Assembly: GCA_016783105.1 (NCBI GenBank)
Contig: JADHXF010000001.1
Coordinates: forward strand, 1-64,000
DNA: 64,000 nt
Origin: Dehalococcoidales bacterium
Lineage (GTDB): Bacteria > Chloroflexota > Dehalococcoidia > Dehalococcoidales > RBG-16-60-22
Direction: 5' to 3'
Positions 7,335 to 14,588 of the stretch are shown piece by piece (position 1 is the first letter of the stretch; every line of letters starts with the position of its first letter). The notes beneath the pieces were generated by a model. That model searched no databases, was not told the origin of the DNA, and saw nothing but the letters and a program-made list of their open reading frames with translations. Position numbers and translations under genes: made by a program.

Positions 7335-7659
7335 AATAGGGCAATGTTCAAAAAATGTCTTCCCATAAAAACAACACTGGGAAAAGCGGTTAGCACCACC
7401 ACTTCCATGGCGGGTACTAACTTTAGTAAGGGTCTCCGGGGATCGCACATGAACCCCATTCAGGTGCGCTACCGGGCTGCGCTACACCCCGCTCAATATG
7501 AAAACTTACTCAACTATAGTAACATAATCTTACAGGGCGGACAATACAAAGCAAGCGCATTGTCTGCTCTCAAGCCGGTTGCTTGAATTTAAATGCTGGA
7601 TTTCTTATTATGTCATTGTTCTGCCTGTTGATATATAGTGTAATATCGGTTGATTGATA
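7335..7659. other. Gene-poor stretch holding a tRNA fragment
   Basis: 325 bp without a convincing protein gene. A TTCCCA/TGGGAA inverted repeat lies near 7360-7386, and a 5' fragment of a tRNA-Pro gene lies at 7448-7491 on the minus strand. The 80-codon open frame at 7344-7586 has low-complexity composition, no ribosome binding site and runs through the tRNA fragment, so it is not called. Confidence 0.6.
7448..7491 (-). pseudogene. tRNA-Pro(GGG) 5' fragment
   Basis: Read from 7491 downwards: acceptor strand CGGGGTG, TA, a perfect D arm GCGC...GCGC with loop AGCCCGGTA, then the anticodon stem CCTGA/TCATG (four of five pairs) around the loop ATGGGGT with anticodon GGG. The first 43 tRNA positions are thus recognisable as tRNA-Pro. 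After that the variable loop, T arm and the CACCCCG strand needed to close the acceptor stem are missing. It is a truncated gene, perhaps an attachment-site scar, and cannot fold into a functional tRNA. Confidence 0.7.
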
Positions 7660-8838
7660 ATGTACGATGTAATTGTTATTGGTGGCGGGCCGGTGGGCAG
7701 CCGCCTGGCTTATATGCTGGCGCGGCTGGGGTGGGGAGTTACCGTCCTGGAAAAAGAGAGTGGGGCGGGGAATAAATTATGCTGCACCGGCATCATAGGG
7801 CAGGAATGTGTCCGCAACTTTGACATCGATGAGAACGTCATACTGCGAAAGGTGAAAAGCGCCCGGCTATTCTCGCCGACCGGGAAAACACTTTACATAA
7901 AAAGAGATGAGTATCAGGCCAGCGTTCTGGACCGGGCGGCTTTTGACCTGGCGATGGCTCAGCGAGCGCAAAACGCGGGGGCGCAATATATGTTCGGCAG
8001 TGCGGTACATGACATTCGAGTGACCAGGGAAGGTGTGGAATTATATCACGGGAAGGGGAGAGGCCATCTTAGCGCAAGGTCGGTGGTCATTGCCAATGGC
8101 TACGGTGCACGACTGACGGAAAAGATGGGGCTGGGTAAAGCAGCCGATTTCGTTGCCGGCGCGCAGGCGAATGTGGTCGCCATCGGGCAGGACGAGGTTG
8201 AGGTGTACTTCGGCCGGGAAGTGGCGCCGGGGTTCTTCGGCTGGATGGTGCCGACCAGTAACGGAAATGCCCGCGTTGGCCTGCTGTCACGTTCTGCGCC
8301 GGAAAAGTATTTGAAAAAACTGCTTGATTCTCTGGCATCCGAAGGCAAGATAGTGCCCGGAGATTGGAACCCCAGCAATGGTGCCATACCCCTCCGGCCA
8401 CTGCGCAGAACATCTGGTGAAAGGATTCTGGCGGTGGGCGACGCTGCCGGTCAGGTCAAGCCCACCACTGGCGGTGGTATTTACTATGGTTTGCTCTGTG
8501 CCGATATAGCGGCTGATGTATTGAATAAAGCCCTGCACCGGGATGACCTGTCGGCCAGAAGTCTGTCGCGATATGACCGGGAATGGAAAGGCAAGCTTGG
8601 CCGGGAGCTTATGGTGGGCTACGGAGCGAGGAAGCTATTCGAGCGTTTAAGTGACCAGCAGATAGACCAATTATTCGATGTAATCGAGAAGAATCGCATT
8701 GATACGGCGCTGCTTGAGTCTGAAGATGTGTCCTTTGACTGGCACAGCCGGGCCATCATGAAGCTGCTCAGGCGCTCCGTGGTAGCCAGGATATTCGGGG
8801 CTTTCCGGCTTCCATTCCGAGGCAACAAAAATATATAA
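7660..8838 (+). CDS. Geranylgeranyl reductase-family FAD-dependent oxidoreductase
   Basis: 392 aa from the ATG at 7660 (TTG at 7654 is two codons upstream; no clear ribosome binding site for either). The N terminus is a classic FAD-binding Rossmann motif, DVIVIGGGPVGSRLAYMLA, ending VLEKES. A second FAD contact, GERILAVGDAAGQVKPTTGGGIYYG, is in the C-terminal half. The CCTGIIG segment near residue 45 resembles the Cys-containing motif of archaeal-type geranylgeranyl reductases. Family enzymes reduce isoprenoid chains of lipids, quinones or chlorophyll; here a lipid or quinone substrate is likelier because no pigment genes are nearby. Related halogenases and monooxygenases cannot be excluded. 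Confidence 0.85.
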   Translation: MYDVIVIGGGPVGSRLAYMLARLGWGVTVLEKESGAGNKLCCTGIIGQECVRNFDIDENVILRKVKSARLFSPTGKTLYIKRDEYQASVLDRAAFDLAMAQRAQNAGAQYMFGSAVHDIRVTREGVELYHGKGRGHLSARSVVIANGYGARLTEKMGLGKAADFVAGAQANVVAIGQDEVEVYFGREVAPGFFGWMVPTSNGNARVGLLSRSAPEKYLKKLLDSLASEGKIVPGDWNPSNGAIPLRPLRRTSGERILAVGDAAGQVKPTTGGGIYYGLLCADIAADVLNKALHRDDLSARSLSRYDREWKGKLGRELMVGYGARKLFERLSDQQIDQLFDVIEKNRIDTALLESEDVSFDWHSRAIMKLLRRSVVARIFGAFRLPFRGNKNI

Positions 8839-8858
8839 TAATTTGTCTGGGTCGTTAT

Positions 8859-9668
8859 ATGACGGATAAAAACATACCAAATATCAGCCTGGAGGAAGCT
8901 GCTGGCAAGTTTCTGGCCCGATTGACCGCCGAAGAAAGAGAAGTCAGCCAGCCGGAAGTATACAAATTTGTCCGCTGGTTTGGGCGGGAGCGGGCGCTGG
9001 CCAGTCTCAGCGCCAGGGAAGTGGCCAATTATGCGGAACGCTTGTCTTTGTCCGATACCGATTACGGGCGCAAGCTGGACCGGCTGCGTGCTTTTTTAAC
9101 GCATTCCAGGAAAACAGGGTGGAGCAAGGCCAATCTGGCCGTCTACCTCAAGGCGAAGAAAGCGAAGGACAGCTCAGTGCCCCTGGCCAGGCAGGGGTTA
9201 CCCGAAGTTATTGAGCTGACGAGTCAGGGATATGCCGGATTGGAAAACGAACTGAACGCGCTGAAGAACAAGCGACCTGAGCTCATAGACCAGATACGTC
9301 GGGCTGCCGCTGATAAGGATTTCCGGGAAAATGCGCCTCTGGCGGCGGCGAGGGAGCAGCGCGGGCATCTGGAAGGGCGAATCAGGGAACTGGAGGAGAC
9401 ACTCAAAGCGGCCAGAATTATCGATGAAAAGCCAAAGTCAGGTCTCAAGAGCAGTATTGGTGACCGCCTTGTTGTGCAGGACCTGGCTTCCGGGGAAGAA
9501 CTGCACTACCGAATTGTCAGTCCAAGGGAGGTGGACCCGACACAGGGTAAGATTTCCAGTGTCTCGCCGCTGGGCAGGGCACTTATCGGGCGGGGAGAAG
9601 GAGAAACGGTGGAAGTGGCAGTGCCTGCCGGCAGGCTGCGCTACCAGATCAAACGGATTGAACACTAG
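8859..9668 (+). CDS. GreA/GreB-type transcript cleavage factor with an extra N-terminal domain
   Basis: 269 aa against about 158 for GreA. Residues 115-188 are the antiparallel coiled coil, whose tip DKDFREN keeps the acidic pair D154 and E157 that stimulates RNA polymerase backtrack cleavage; residues 196-269 are the FKBP-like C-terminal domain. The first 100 or so residues (VYKFVRWFGRERALASLSAR... through LAVYLKAKKAK) resemble the SAM-like core-binding domain of tyrosine recombinases rather than any Gre part. It may tether the factor to DNA or be a re-used helical module. It begins 20 bp after the flavoprotein gene; no strong ribosome binding site is visible. Confidence 0.85.
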   Translation: MTDKNIPNISLEEAAGKFLARLTAEEREVSQPEVYKFVRWFGRERALASLSAREVANYAERLSLSDTDYGRKLDRLRAFLTHSRKTGWSKANLAVYLKAKKAKDSSVPLARQGLPEVIELTSQGYAGLENELNALKNKRPELIDQIRRAAADKDFRENAPLAAAREQRGHLEGRIRELEETLKAARIIDEKPKSGLKSSIGDRLVVQDLASGEELHYRIVSPREVDPTQGKISSVSPLGRALIGRGEGETVEVAVPAGRLRYQIKRIEH

Positions 9669-9719
9669 GTACGCCGGGTTAATTCACCAATTAATCTGTG
9701 TTATAATTTAATCGCTGGT

Positions 9720-9792
9720 GGGGATATAGCTCAATTGGGAGAGCGCTGCGTTCGCATCGCAGAGGTCGGGGGTTCGAATCCCCCTATCTCCA
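9720..9792 (+). tRNA. tRNA-Ala(CGC)
   Basis: 73 nt folding as a full cloverleaf: acceptor GGGGATA/TATCTCC with one G-U, D arm GCTC...GAGC, anticodon stem CTGCG/CGCAG with loop TTCGCAT (anticodon CGC), T arm CGGGG GTTCGAAT CCCCC-type, discriminator A, no encoded CCA. A TATAAT box at 9702-9707 precedes it, and a T-run starts at 9794 immediately after. Confidence 0.95.
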
Positions 9793-9902
9793 CTTTTTAT
9801 AGAAAATTTGCTAATCGTCTATCGGTTGCTTCCAAAGTTATGCTAACTGTCTTCGCTCGTTTGCCATCCATACTAACTTCAGATTTAAGTTGACACTGGT
9901 TT

Positions 9903-9931
9903 TTGCAAACAGTGCCTCTTCTGTGTATAAT
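9903..9931 (+). promoter_or_regulatory. Promoter of the zinc-ribbon / rpsU / RRM cluster
   Basis: TTGCAA (9903-9908) and a perfect TATAAT (9926-9931) are 17 bp apart. The -35 lies within an imperfect dyad, CACTG...CAGTG (9893-9913), that could bind a regulator. The leader to the ATG at 10043 would be about 105 nt, long enough for structural regulation. Apart from this promoter the 250 bp after the tRNA show nothing recognisable. Confidence 0.55.
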
Positions 9932-9992
9932 TAAAAAGTAGTTTAGGTTAGGGCATTACATACTGTTTGTGTTACCTCAGTTTTAATCAGGT

Positions 9993-10044
9993 ATTGGATG
10001 ACCCGGACGCAAGCTATAATTGCAAAGAGAGGAGGTCATCCAAT
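9993..10044 (+). promoter_or_regulatory. Leader hairpin covering the start codon of the zinc-ribbon gene
   Basis: ATTGGATGACC (9993-10003) is perfectly complementary to GGTCATCCAAT (10034-10044), an 11-bp stem with a 30-nt loop. Its 3' arm includes the last two bases of the AGGAGG ribosome binding site and the first two of the ATG. Such a stem would block initiation until melted or opened by a factor, a layout used by thermosensors and cold-shock leaders. Confidence 0.55.
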
Positions 10045-10348
10045 GAGTTTTCAGGAAAAATCACTTCAGTGTTCCGATTGTGGGGCTACCTTCACTTTCA
10101 GCGCTGAAGAGCAGGAGCTTTTCCAGTCCAGGGGCTATACCAATGAGCCCAAGCGCTGCCCTTCATGCCGCCAGGCAAGGAAGTCAGAACGATACGGAAA
10201 TGACAGCTACAGCCGTGGTGCGCCCCGCCAGATGTTTCCGGCGACCTGCGCCGAGTGTGGCAAAGAAACCGAAGTACCCTTTGAACCTCGTACCGGTAGA
10301 CCGGTGTATTGTAGTGATTGCTACCGTAAAACAAGGCAGGATAGATAG
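10043..10348 (+). CDS. Double zinc-ribbon protein (zf-trcl / CxxC-x17-CxxC type)
   Basis: 101 aa, ATG at 10043 behind AGGAGG. Two zinc sites are visible: C10/C13 with C39/C42 (CSDCG ... CPSCR) and C69/C72 with C90/C93 (CAECGKE ... CSDC), joined by a Ser/Tyr/Gly-rich linker. Such proteins are abundant in Chloroflexota and Patescibacteria-type genomes and are thought to be nucleic-acid or ribosome associated; the function is unproven. Co-location with rpsU and an RRM protein supports an RNA-related, stress-linked role. Translation is probably limited by the hairpin at 9993-10044. Confidence 0.85.
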   Translation: MSFQEKSLQCSDCGATFTFSAEEQELFQSRGYTNEPKRCPSCRQARKSERYGNDSYSRGAPRQMFPATCAECGKETEVPFEPRTGRPVYCSDCYRKTRQDR

Positions 10349-10428
10349 TGCTGTATTAAATCTCTGGATGCATACACAGGCCGGGATCCGGGTCCGTGAA
10401 TGCTCCAGCTAGAATGGATTGGTGTTTT

Positions 10429-10623
10429 ATGTCGTTAGAAGTTTCGATACGTGAAGGTGAATCGCAGGACGCGCTGTTGCGGCGCTTTCAGCGAAAGATA
10501 CAGGTGAGCGGAATCATGCGCGAGGCAAAGGCTCATAATTATTTTATGTCCAAGGGACAGGCGTCCAGACTCAAGGAGAGAAAGAATGCGAGAAGAAGGC
10601 ACAAACAGCCGGTAGTCGGCTAG
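10429..10623 (+). CDS. rpsU: 30S ribosomal protein S21
   Basis: 64 aa from the ATG at 10429; an upstream ATG at 10396 would add an atypical 11-residue extension. MSLEVSIREGESQDALLRRF then REAKAHNYFMSKGQASRLKERKNARRRHKQ is the S21 pattern with a basic C terminus. S21 sits at the 30S platform near the anti-Shine-Dalgarno and affects mRNA selection. It lies between a zinc-ribbon gene and an RRM gene, an arrangement reminiscent of the cold-regulated rbp-rpsU pairs of cyanobacteria. No strong ribosome binding site is seen. Confidence 0.92.
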   Translation: MSLEVSIREGESQDALLRRFQRKIQVSGIMREAKAHNYFMSKGQASRLKERKNARRRHKQPVVG

Positions 10624-10660
10624 GTAAAATAGTCCTAGCCTAATAACAAGGAGCATTAAG

Positions 10661-10981
10661 ATGAAGATATATGTGGGCAACTTATCCTATGATGTCACGG
10701 AGGAGGAAGTACGCCAGGAGTTTCAAACTTTCGGGGCGGTTGAAACGGTAGACCTCATAATCGACAAGTATAGCGGACGGCCAAAAGGATTCGGGTTTGT
10801 GGAAATGCCGTCAGTGTCGGAAGGCCAGGCCGCCATTACGGCACTGGATGGGAAAAATCTGAGAGACCGGCCGTTAAAGGTCAGTGCTGCTCGGCCCCGC
10901 ACTGAGAACAGAGGCGGTGGTTCTTATGGCGACAGGAGAGGCGGTGACTCCTACGGCGGAGGCGGGCAGCGCCGATATTAG
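10661..10981 (+). CDS. RNA-binding protein with one RRM and a Gly-rich tail
   Basis: 106 aa, AAGGAG 8 bp before the ATG. RNP2 is IYVGNL (residues 3-8) and RNP1 is KGFGFVEM (42-49), so the RNA-contacting aromatic residues are present. After residue 80 the tail is Gly/Arg/Ser/Tyr-rich (RGGGSYGDRRGG...), typical of cyanobacterial-type Rbp cold-shock proteins. It likely binds single-stranded RNA during cold or stress. It is the last gene of the cluster, followed by a structured terminator. Confidence 0.93.
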   Translation: MKIYVGNLSYDVTEEEVRQEFQTFGAVETVDLIIDKYSGRPKGFGFVEMPSVSEGQAAITALDGKNLRDRPLKVSAARPRTENRGGGSYGDRRGGDSYGGGGQRRY

Positions 10982-11021
10982 GTCCCCAGGTATTTGAGAA
11001 TTCTCTGGAGAAGTAAGGTTT

Positions 11022-11095
11022 AAGCGGACAGGTCAGCGTCCGGTGCTGGTGGCCTGATTTAAGCCACAGTCCTGTCTGCTTGATACTTCTTTTTT
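11022..11095 (+). terminator. Intrinsic terminator with branched stem after the RRM gene
   Basis: AAGCGGACAGG (11022-11032) pairs with CCTGTCTGCTT (11071-11081) through 11 pairs including one G-U; a second hairpin, GTGGC/GCCAC, is nested in the loop. Six T follow at 11090-11095. The nested stem is unusual and a small RNA is possible, but termination is the simplest reading. Confidence 0.6.
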
Positions 11096-11115
11096 AAGCT
11101 ATCAGCCCTCGCTAT

Positions 11116-11934
11116 ATGTCATATCTGGTTATTAACAAAACAAAGCTATTCTATAAGTGTACCGGCGCCGGCAACCCGCCGCTGGTATTCGTACACGGCT
11201 TTGCCTGTGGCCACGACGACTGGCGATATCAGGTCGAGCATTTTCACCAGAACAATCTGACAGTGGTTTGTGACCTCCGCGGTCATGGCCGGTCTGGCAG
11301 GGAGCCTGACGACTATACCATCGAAGCCATGGGTGATGACCTCGGGCATTTGCTGAAAAGTTTAAATTTACCGCCCGCCGTTTTAATCGGGCACAGCATG
11401 GGCTGCCGCGTGGTGCTGCAGGCATATAATGCCATGCCATCGCTGGTAGCCGGTTTAGTCCTGGTCGACGGAAGTAGTCTGGCTACGGGAAATCGACAAG
11501 ATGTGGAGCAGAGAGTGCGGCGGACGGTGCAGGCTGCGGGTTATACTGCCTGGATTAAACGTATTTTTACCAATATGTTTCTCGAAGGAAGCGATGCCTT
11601 GTTGCCGGCCGATATAATCAAGAAGGCTACGGCCCTGCCGGAACGAATAGGGATTCCTCTGTTTGCCAGCCTCTGCGGCTGGGATGCCGGGAAAATGGAC
11701 TCGGTCCTCGCTCAGGTCAGGGTACCGCTGTTGCTGCTCCAGAGCACCACCGTGAACGAGAACCTGGAAAGGGTTTCTCTTCAGGCGGGTGACACCACGC
11801 CGTGGCTGGAACTGGTTAAGCGCCATGTGCCCGGAGCACAGATAGAAATTGTCAGTGATGTGGGGCACTTCCCGATGCTGGAAGCGCCGGAAGCGGTAAA
11901 TCAGCGCGTTGCTGCGTTTCTGGCTTCATCATAA
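11116..11934 (+). CDS. Alpha/beta hydrolase
   Basis: 272 aa. FVHGFACGHDDW gives the oxyanion-hole HG, GHSMGC holds nucleophile Ser94, and DVGHFPMLEAP gives catalytic His251; RGHGRS precedes the nucleophile as in haloperoxidase/esterase-like members. The substrate cannot be told: esters, lactones or C-C bonds are all possible. The last 34 bp overlap the 3' end of the opposite-strand M20 gene. There is no convincing ribosome binding site in front of the ATG at 11116. Confidence 0.88.
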   Translation: MSYLVINKTKLFYKCTGAGNPPLVFVHGFACGHDDWRYQVEHFHQNNLTVVCDLRGHGRSGREPDDYTIEAMGDDLGHLLKSLNLPPAVLIGHSMGCRVVLQAYNAMPSLVAGLVLVDGSSLATGNRQDVEQRVRRTVQAAGYTAWIKRIFTNMFLEGSDALLPADIIKKATALPERIGIPLFASLCGWDAGKMDSVLAQVRVPLLLLQSTTVNENLERVSLQAGDTTPWLELVKRHVPGAQIEIVSDVGHFPMLEAPEAVNQRVAAFLASS

Positions 11935-13151
11935 GCCGTTACGGCGTGCAGAAGAACGTTGGCACCCGCGGCCACATATTCAGGTTTCGTATTCTCCAGC
12001 TCATTGTGGCTGATGCCGTGTTCGCACGGAATGAAAATCATGCCCGTTGGTGCCACCCTGGCGATGTAGACGGCATCATGACCGGCCCCGGAAATAAGGT
12101 CGCGGTGACTGTATCCCAGCGTTTCGGCGGCGTTACGTACGTGCTTTATGCATTCCTCGTTGAACTTCATTGAGGCAACGTTCCAGTTGTTATCCAGCTT
12201 TGCTTCTACATCAGCGTCTCTGGCGATGGTATCGATTCTCTCCCTGAGTTCCCGGTCCATCTGGAGCAGCACGTTATCATCCGGGTGGCGGAGGTCGATG
12301 GTAAAGAAGACTGACCCCGGAATAACGTTTCTCGAGTTTGGCCTGACCGAGACCAGACCGACTGTCGAAACGGCGAGGGGGGCGTGATTCAGCGCGAGGG
12401 CTTGAATTGCCTCGACCATGCGGGCGCAGGCCACCATGGCATCCCGGCGCAGGTGCATGGGCGTGCTGCCGGCATGGGCGTCCTGCCCGGTCACGGTGAC
12501 CTCGTACCATCTCTGTCCCTGCATTCCGGTGACCACGCCGATGGTCTTGTTCTCGGCTTCCAGCACCGGCCCCTGCTCGATGTGAAGCTCAAAGTAGGCA
12601 CCCAGTTTATGGTCGCCGCATTGCCGCTGGCCGCGGTAGCCGATGCGCTCCAGTTCCGCTGCAAATGTTTTACCGTCGCGGTCCTCGATGGCATAGGTAA
12701 AGTCACGCTCAAACACGCCGGCGAACACCCCCGAGGCCAGCATCGGTGGTGTGAAGCGGGAGCCTTCCTCGTTGGTCCAGTTGACCAGTTCCAGAGGGGC
12801 AATCGTGGTATATCCGGCTTCGTTCAACGTGCGCAGCACCTCAAGGCCGGAGAGGACGCCGGCAATGCCGTCAAACTTGCCCCCGGAAGGCTGCGTGTCA
12901 AGGTGGCTGCCGATGGCAATCGGCGGCAGCGTATTCACTTTACCGGAACGCCGGGCAAAGATGTTGCCCATTTCATCGATACTGACGGCGCATCCGGCTG
13001 ACTCGCATTCCCTGACCAGCCAGTCGCGCACCTGGCGGTCGGCGTCGGACAGCGTTAAGCGGCAGACGCCGCCTTTCTCCGTGCCGCCGAACCTGGCGGT
13101 CTCCATGATGGTACTCCATAGTCTTTCGCCATTAACCGGAAACTTATTCAT
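11901..13151 (-). CDS. M20-family hydantoinase/carbamoylase-type amidohydrolase
   Basis: 416 aa from the ATG at 13151, chosen because GGAGG lies 5 bp upstream; an in-frame GTG at 13163 would include that site. Features of N-carbamoyl-L-amino-acid hydrolase/allantoate amidohydrolases are GSHLDTQPSGGKFDGIAGV (metal His and Asp), NEEGSRFTPPMLASGVFAG (Glu pair) and HIEQGPVLE. The enzyme would release ammonia and CO2 from carbamoyl or ureido amino acids using two divalent metals. It is co-directional with a second M20 peptidase gene 15 bp upstream, suggesting a joint catabolic operon. Specificity within the family is open. Confidence 0.9.
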   Translation of the reverse strand: MNKFPVNGERLWSTIMETARFGGTEKGGVCRLTLSDADRQVRDWLVRECESAGCAVSIDEMGNIFARRSGKVNTLPPIAIGSHLDTQPSGGKFDGIAGVLSGLEVLRTLNEAGYTTIAPLELVNWTNEEGSRFTPPMLASGVFAGVFERDFTYAIEDRDGKTFAAELERIGYRGQRQCGDHKLGAYFELHIEQGPVLEAENKTIGVVTGMQGQRWYEVTVTGQDAHAGSTPMHLRRDAMVACARMVEAIQALALNHAPLAVSTVGLVSVRPNSRNVIPGSVFFTIDLRHPDDNVLLQMDRELRERIDTIARDADVEAKLDNNWNVASMKFNEECIKHVRNAAETLGYSHRDLISGAGHDAVYIARVAPTGMIFIPCEHGISHNELENTKPEYVAAGANVLLHAVTAYDEARNAATR

Positions 13152-13166
13152 ATTGGCCTCCACTGT

Positions 13167-14444
13167 TTAAGTTGTCTGCACGCCACACCAGTCTACGATG
13201 AAGGCGGCGAGCACTTTCGTACAGTCAATTACGGAGTCAATAGCCACGTATTCGTTCACGCCGTGGATATTCTCGCCATCTGGCCCGAAAGAGATAGCCG
13301 GCATGTTGAAAAACGGGGCGAAGCGGGTGTCCATACCCCATGTGGCTCCAACAATATCAATATCCGATTTCAGCGTGCTATCGGCCGCCGACTTGAACGC
13401 CAGAATAAACGGGTCGTCCGGCGCCTGTTCCCACGGTATAACCTGCCTTTCGTACCAGATGACTTCCGGCGGGTGCTGGCGCAACCATTCATCGCCCTCG
13501 GCCGCCCTTTTAACGGCCTGCTGAACCTGTCGCTTCACTTCGTCCACGCTTTCGGCGGGCAGGTGGGACATCCGGCAGTCAAGTTCCGCCCATCCGGCCA
13601 CGGTTGAAATCCAGTCGCCGGCCCGGCAGGTGCCGATATTCAGATGGCAGGAGCGACCGGATTGCTTTTCGAAAAGGGGGTAGCGATTATCCTGCGCCCG
13701 CTTTTCGTCGAGCTCAACCAGAGCATCGTAGACCCGGTTCATCTTGCCGATGGCATTAACGCCGGTGTGCGCCATGCCGGCATGCGCTGACTTCCCGATT
13801 ACCTTTACTTTGAAGAAAACAACGCCGGGATGGGCGATTATTATCTTCATGTTTGGTTCAGTAATGATGAGCCCATCGGCGGTGAACCCTTCAAGCAGGC
13901 AGGCGAGCGTTCCGCCGCCGGCCATCGTTTCCTCTTCGATGACACTCTGCAGGATTACCGTGCCTTCAGGTTTGAATCCAGTTTCCAGCAGGGTTTTCAG
14001 CGCGTAGTAATTGACAATCAGCCCCGCCTTCATGTCACAGGCGCCGCGACCGTAGAGCTTGTTTCCCACCAGCTTCCCCTCCCAGGGCGAGAACTCCCAC
14101 TCCGCTACCGGTTCTGGAGACACCACGTCAATGTGCCCGTTCAGTATCAGAGACCTGGCTGATGGCTTGCCTTCCCTGACGCCGACGACATTGGGGCGTC
14201 CTTTATAATCGAACTCCGATTTGACATAGGCCTTATGGCGGCGGATTTTATCACGGTCAGCGTCCATTGCTGTTACCTTCAACCCCAGGGTCGAGTATAA
14301 GCGCTGCATGTATTTCTGCGCCTCGGCTTCCTGTCCGGTCAGGCTGGGAATCCGGACCAGATCGCTAAGGGTGCGGACAATTTCATCGCGTTTATTTTCG
14401 ATGTAGCGAAACACCTGCTGTTTAATGTTGTTCTTGTCGGTCAT
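13167..14444 (-). CDS. M20-family ArgE/DapE-like deacylase
   Basis: 425 aa, GGGGAGG before the ATG. LILNGHIDVVSPEP provides the first metal His and Asp, LYGRGACDMKAG the bridging Asp, and IEEETMAGGG the catalytic Glu pair; GKSAHAGMAHTGVNAI is the dimerisation-domain His region. Family members hydrolyse N-acyl amino acids (acetylornithine, succinyl-diaminopimelate). The catabolic neighbourhood and the absence of arg or dap genes suggest an acyl-amino-acid deacylase rather than a biosynthetic enzyme. It is first of a two-gene unit with the carbamoylase-like gene. Confidence 0.9.
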   Translation of the reverse strand: MTDKNNIKQQVFRYIENKRDEIVRTLSDLVRIPSLTGQEAEAQKYMQRLYSTLGLKVTAMDADRDKIRRHKAYVKSEFDYKGRPNVVGVREGKPSARSLILNGHIDVVSPEPVAEWEFSPWEGKLVGNKLYGRGACDMKAGLIVNYYALKTLLETGFKPEGTVILQSVIEEETMAGGGTLACLLEGFTADGLIITEPNMKIIIAHPGVVFFKVKVIGKSAHAGMAHTGVNAIGKMNRVYDALVELDEKRAQDNRYPLFEKQSGRSCHLNIGTCRAGDWISTVAGWAELDCRMSHLPAESVDEVKRQVQQAVKRAAEGDEWLRQHPPEVIWYERQVIPWEQAPDDPFILAFKSAADSTLKSDIDIVGATWGMDTRFAPFFNMPAISFGPDGENIHGVNEYVAIDSVIDCTKVLAAFIVDWCGVQTT

Positions 14445-14588
14445 GCAAATACCTCCCCTCTATTGGCGGACGATATAAAACTATCATTCACCGTATCAAA
14501 AATCAACTTTCAGGCAAAATGCGGCTTTAATTGCCAGAACTGCCTGTCCGTGATATATTGCTATCGAATACAACAGGGGAGGGAACCG

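Noticed and set aside
7380..7447. Intron-split tRNA-Pro
   Set aside because: No T arm or CACCCCG acceptor strand was found in the following sequence, so the gene is truncated, not interrupted.
7344..7586. 80-codon open frame on the plus strand
   Set aside because: No ribosome binding site, no similarity to any family known to me, and it crosses the tRNA-Pro fragment on the opposite strand.
12384..13001. 205-codon plus-strand open frame inside the M20 carbamoylase gene
   Set aside because: It is antisense to conserved catalytic motifs and has no start signal.
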